From DASYXT01 sp035934555 (GTDB taxonomy: Bacteria; Verrucomicrobiota; Verrucomicrobiia; Limisphaerales; UBA8199), in NCBI GenBank assembly GCA_035934555.1, contig DASYXT010000077.1, forward strand, positions 31,399 through 95,398: a stretch of 64,000 nt of DNA, written 5' to 3'. The notes beneath the pieces were generated by a model, which had not been told where the DNA came from, ran no database searches, and worked only from the letters and a program-made list of their open reading frames with translations. Positions 61,954 to 64,000 of this stretch are shown here, one piece after another (the first letter of the stretch is position 1; each line of letters opens with the position of its first letter). The position numbers and the translations under genes are program-made.

Positions 61954-62867
61954 AATACGGCCCGCTGATTTTCCTGGCAGCTTTGTTGGCGATGGCCGGG
62001 TCCTGGATGGGCCTGGTGCTGGTGCCGCAGCTCCAGGTCGGCGAGTTGGTGCAGACCAACACCGTCCCGGAGAACGCTACTTACCCGCTGGCGCGCCCGG
62101 GTCTGGCCAGCGAAGGGCTGCAGGTCTATCGCGCCAATGGTTGCGCCTCGTGCCACACCGAGCAGCTCGGCCAAACTTCCACCACCTGCGAAGTCGTCCT
62201 GGCGGCGGTGGGCACCAACCAAAGCGCGCTGCTGTCGGCGCTGCTGAAGGTTAAACCCGAGTTGGGCGAAGCCACTGCAAAAACGATGCTCACCGAACTG
62301 CCGCAAACCGTTCTGGTCGCCACAAACCGCGAGGACGCCGATGCGGTTGCCAAGGACCTTGGGGTGGGCGGTGCTAAAGCCCGAATCCGGATCGTTCCCC
62401 AGGGGCCGGACCTGGCGCGCGGCTGGGGCAAACGCCGTACGGTCGCGGAGGATTTTCTGTTTGATTACCCGGTGATGCTTGGGGAGGTGCGCATTGGCCC
62501 GGACCTCGCGGACGTCGGCACCCGCCGGCCGGACCCGAACTGGCATCTGCGCCATCTGTATGCGCCGCAAATCGAGGTAAAGGGCTCGGTCATGCCGCCG
62601 TATCGCTTTCTGTTCGAGACGCGCCGCATCGATCAGGCGCCGTCTCCCGACGCGCTGAGTCTGCCGCCGCAGCTTGCGGCCAAACCCGGTTATGAAATCG
62701 TGCCGCGACCGGCGGCCAAGGCGCTGGTGGCCTACCTGGCCAGCCTGCGCGTGGATGCATCGCTGTTCGTCGCGCCCTACAGCGTGGCGACGCCGGCGGC
62801 TACAAACCAGCCGGCAGCCTCGACAAACTCGGCGGCGAGCGCGAGCACCAATTCACCCCCCAAATGA
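61950..62867 (+). CDS. CcoO-like cytochrome c with inserted bL12-CTD-like domain
   Basis: A 305-residue membrane-anchored monohaem cytochrome (anchor about 4-25; haem CASCH 65-69). The family part resumes at about 160: RTVAEDFLFDYPVMLGEVRI, GPDLADVG, then HLRHLYAPQ and GSVMPPYRFL with the axial Met. Between them lies an insert of about 70-75 residues (79-151) absent from ordinary CcoO: CEVVLAAVGTNQSALLSALL, KVKPELGEATAKTMLTELPQ and NREDADAVAKDLGVGGAKAR. This resembles the C-terminal domain of ribosomal protein L7/L12 (or its ClpS relative). Coupled by ATGA overlaps to both neighbours. Confidence 0.78.
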   Translation: MKYGPLIFLAALLAMAGSWMGLVLVPQLQVGELVQTNTVPENATYPLARPGLASEGLQVYRANGCASCHTEQLGQTSTTCEVVLAAVGTNQSALLSALLKVKPELGEATAKTMLTELPQTVLVATNREDADAVAKDLGVGGAKARIRIVPQGPDLARGWGKRRTVAEDFLFDYPVMLGEVRIGPDLADVGTRRPDPNWHLRHLYAPQIEVKGSVMPPYRFLFETRRIDQAPSPDALSLPPQLAAKPGYEIVPRPAAKALVAYLASLRVDASLFVAPYSVATPAATNQPAASTNSAASASTNSPPK

Positions 62868-63466
62868 ACCCGGAGCCGACCCAGCCTCAGCCCGCAGCAC
62901 CGGAGCCGCCGCGCCCCACTGCTGAGCGCCGGCCTGTCCCGGTTTGGCTCTTCGTGCTCTTTTTCATTCTTTTGTATTGGGCGATGTTTTACTTCGACCA
63001 ACGCAGCGCGTGGGGCAACCAGTACGTCTATGCCCCTTATCACTCGTACGCTCAGCTTGAGACCTTCCAAGCCGGCGCTGGCGGCGGCAACGCCCTGGGC
63101 AAGCAGTTCTTCGATAACGTCTGCGCTCTCTGCCACAATACCGACGGCTCCGGCAAGCCCGGCCAGGCCCCGCCCTTCATTGGCTCCGAGTGGGCTGAAG
63201 GGCCGCCCGCCCGCATGATTCGCATTCCCCTCGCCGGGTTGACCGGCCCGATCACCGTGCATGGCCAGGAATACAACCTGACCTCCATGCCGGCGATGGG
63301 CGCGGCGATGACCGACGAGCAACTGGCCGCCGTGCTGACTTACATCCGCCAAAGCTTCGGCAACAAAGCTTCCGAGATCACCCCGGAGCAGGTCAAAGCT
63401 GTCCGCGCACAAGTGGGCAGCCGCACCCAGCCGTGGACTGTGCCGGAGCTGCAGAGCGTTCAGTGA
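62864..63466 (+). CDS. Membrane-anchored monohaem cytochrome c (CcoP-position)
   Basis: A 200-residue protein with a proline-rich N-terminus, one helix (about 26-44) and a class I cytochrome c domain: haem CALCH at 87-91 and axial Met candidates in TSMPAMGAAM. Canonical CcoP has two haems, so this is a single-haem counterpart at the same operon position. It is the last gene of the operon, overlapping the CcoO-like stop by 4 bases. Confidence 0.85.
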   Translation: MNPEPTQPQPAAPEPPRPTAERRPVPVWLFVLFFILLYWAMFYFDQRSAWGNQYVYAPYHSYAQLETFQAGAGGGNALGKQFFDNVCALCHNTDGSGKPGQAPPFIGSEWAEGPPARMIRIPLAGLTGPITVHGQEYNLTSMPAMGAAMTDEQLAAVLTYIRQSFGNKASEITPEQVKAVRAQVGSRTQPWTVPELQSVQ

Positions 63467-63522
63467 AATCAGTGAAATTGGCTTGCACCCCGCCGCCCGG
63501 CCTGCTTCATTATCCTGGTCCT

Positions 63523-63607
63523 GCGCATATGGTGGAATTGGCAGACACGCTACTTTGAGGTGGTAGTGCCGTAAGGCGTAGAGGTTCAAGTCCTCTTATG
63601 CGCACCA
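63523..63607 (+). tRNA. tRNA-Leu (GAG)
   Basis: Cloverleaf with GCGCATA/TATGCGC acceptor, D-loop GGTGGAATTGGCAGACAC, anticodon loop TTGAGGT (anticodon GAG), a long variable arm TGCCGTAAGGC and T-arm GAGGTTCAAGTCCTC; the CCA end is encoded. The long variable arm is diagnostic of a leucine tRNA. Confidence 0.95.
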
Positions 63608-63662
63608 CTTTTTCCTAAGAAATGGACCGCTTTACTTGCTCCCGCAAATCTTTTGCCCGCGT

Positions 63663-63998
63663 TCAAAAGTATTTCCATCCGGTCGGAATTTTGTCCTCGG
63701 CGCTGCCTTCGATGCGATAAGTTGGTAGTGACCATTTTGCATGCTGCTGCTTGCTGGTTGAACCATAGCCGGATTCATTCCACACATAAAAGCTGCTGAT
63801 ATGATCGGCTGAATCATAAAGAAACGAGCTGAAGGTTTCGTGTCCGGAATCAACTGGATTAATGGTCAAATTCCATTGCCACATCACCCTTTCAGGAACA
63901 ACAACGTTGAAATGATCATGGGTTCCAGCCGGAAGATGAACCTGCTTTCCGCGCTCAATGGAGATGATGTATTCGGTGTTGCGATCCCATTTCCAAGG
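63663..63998 (-). CDS. C-terminal part of an unrecognised protein (cut by window edge)
   Basis: The last 111 residues of a minus-strand gene whose start lies beyond the window; stop TGA at 63665-63663. The translation is coherent and beta-rich with many Trp, His and Ser (THDHFNVVVPERVMWQWNLT, YDSADHISSFYVWNESGYGS), and ends PTGWKYF. No signal peptide is visible in this part. I do not recognise the family. Confidence 0.5.
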   Translation of the reverse strand, partial: PWKWDRNTEYIISIERGKQVHLPAGTHDHFNVVVPERVMWQWNLTINPVDSGHETFSSFLYDSADHISSFYVWNESGYGSTSKQQHAKWSLPTYRIEGSAEDKIPTGWKYF

Positions 63999-64000
63999 CA

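Noticed and set aside
60493..62867. Calling these two genes a functional cbb3 oxidase
   Set aside because: Overall similarity supports the family, but subunit I lacks all haem and CuB ligands, so oxygen reduction should not be assumed.

Overview
The window looks like a chromosomal segment of a Verrucomicrobiota bacterium, probably a soil or freshwater relative of Pedosphaera/Limisphaerales. That placement is inferred from gene content, not from a marker tree. The clues are planctomycete-type cytochrome c / DUF1501 proteins, an alternative complex III operon, BBP2-type porins, secreted proteins ending in a short F-[FY]-R motif, a dockerin protein beside a cohesin-like protein, and dispersed 'GCGGACTTTAGTCCGC' palindromes. 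GC content is high and coding density is high. No rRNA, CRISPR array, intact insertion sequence or prophage was seen.

Layout. 0-4.2 kb: two tandem porin paralogues (the first cut by the window edge), class II aldolase, and a fluoride-channel pair (crcB + DUF190). 4.2-8.5 kb: a succinate dehydrogenase operon sdhC-A-B with yebC as its last gene. 8.7-13.9 kb: three membrane proteins (AmpG-like MFS, YfhO-like, TauE/SafE). 14-16.2 kb: a small accessory patch with two toxin-antitoxin loci, one of them missing most of its toxin, and a truncated propeller gene. 16.2-24 kb (minus strand): secreted PSD1/DUF1501, DUF2231-cytochrome c-LRR and beta-propeller proteins. 24-31 kb: DAHP synthase behind a likely aromatic-amino-acid attenuator, a one-domain asparaginase, glnS, lysS and eno. 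31-39 kb: extracellular proteins, including two arylsulfotransferase-like propellers, one with a dockerin. 39-49.5 kb (minus strand): a duplicated peptide-ligase-like cluster (circularly permuted ATP-grasp, alpha-E, transglutaminase/DUF2126) interrupted by vapBC. 49.7-51.9 kb: tRNA-Glu, a GspC-like protein and a trypsin-fold protein. 52-63.5 kb: alternative complex III (actABCDEF) followed by an unusual cbb3-like module, then tRNA-Leu.

The respiratory genes fit together: SdhCAB would feed electrons to the quinone pool and alternative complex III would oxidise quinol. The genes that follow resemble cbb3 oxidase subunits, but the CcoN-like subunit has lost every canonical haem and CuB ligand, and the CcoO-like subunit carries an inserted domain resembling the C-terminal domain of ribosomal protein bL12. 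This module is therefore unlikely to reduce oxygen and is the strongest candidate for something undescribed.

Two other signals stand out. One is a 33-codon leader peptide rich in Phe, Tyr and Trp, with a terminator/antiterminator arrangement, directly ahead of DAHP synthase. The other is a family of roughly 90-150 bp inverted repeats (five full copies and one half copy), all located at or just after the 3' ends of genes.
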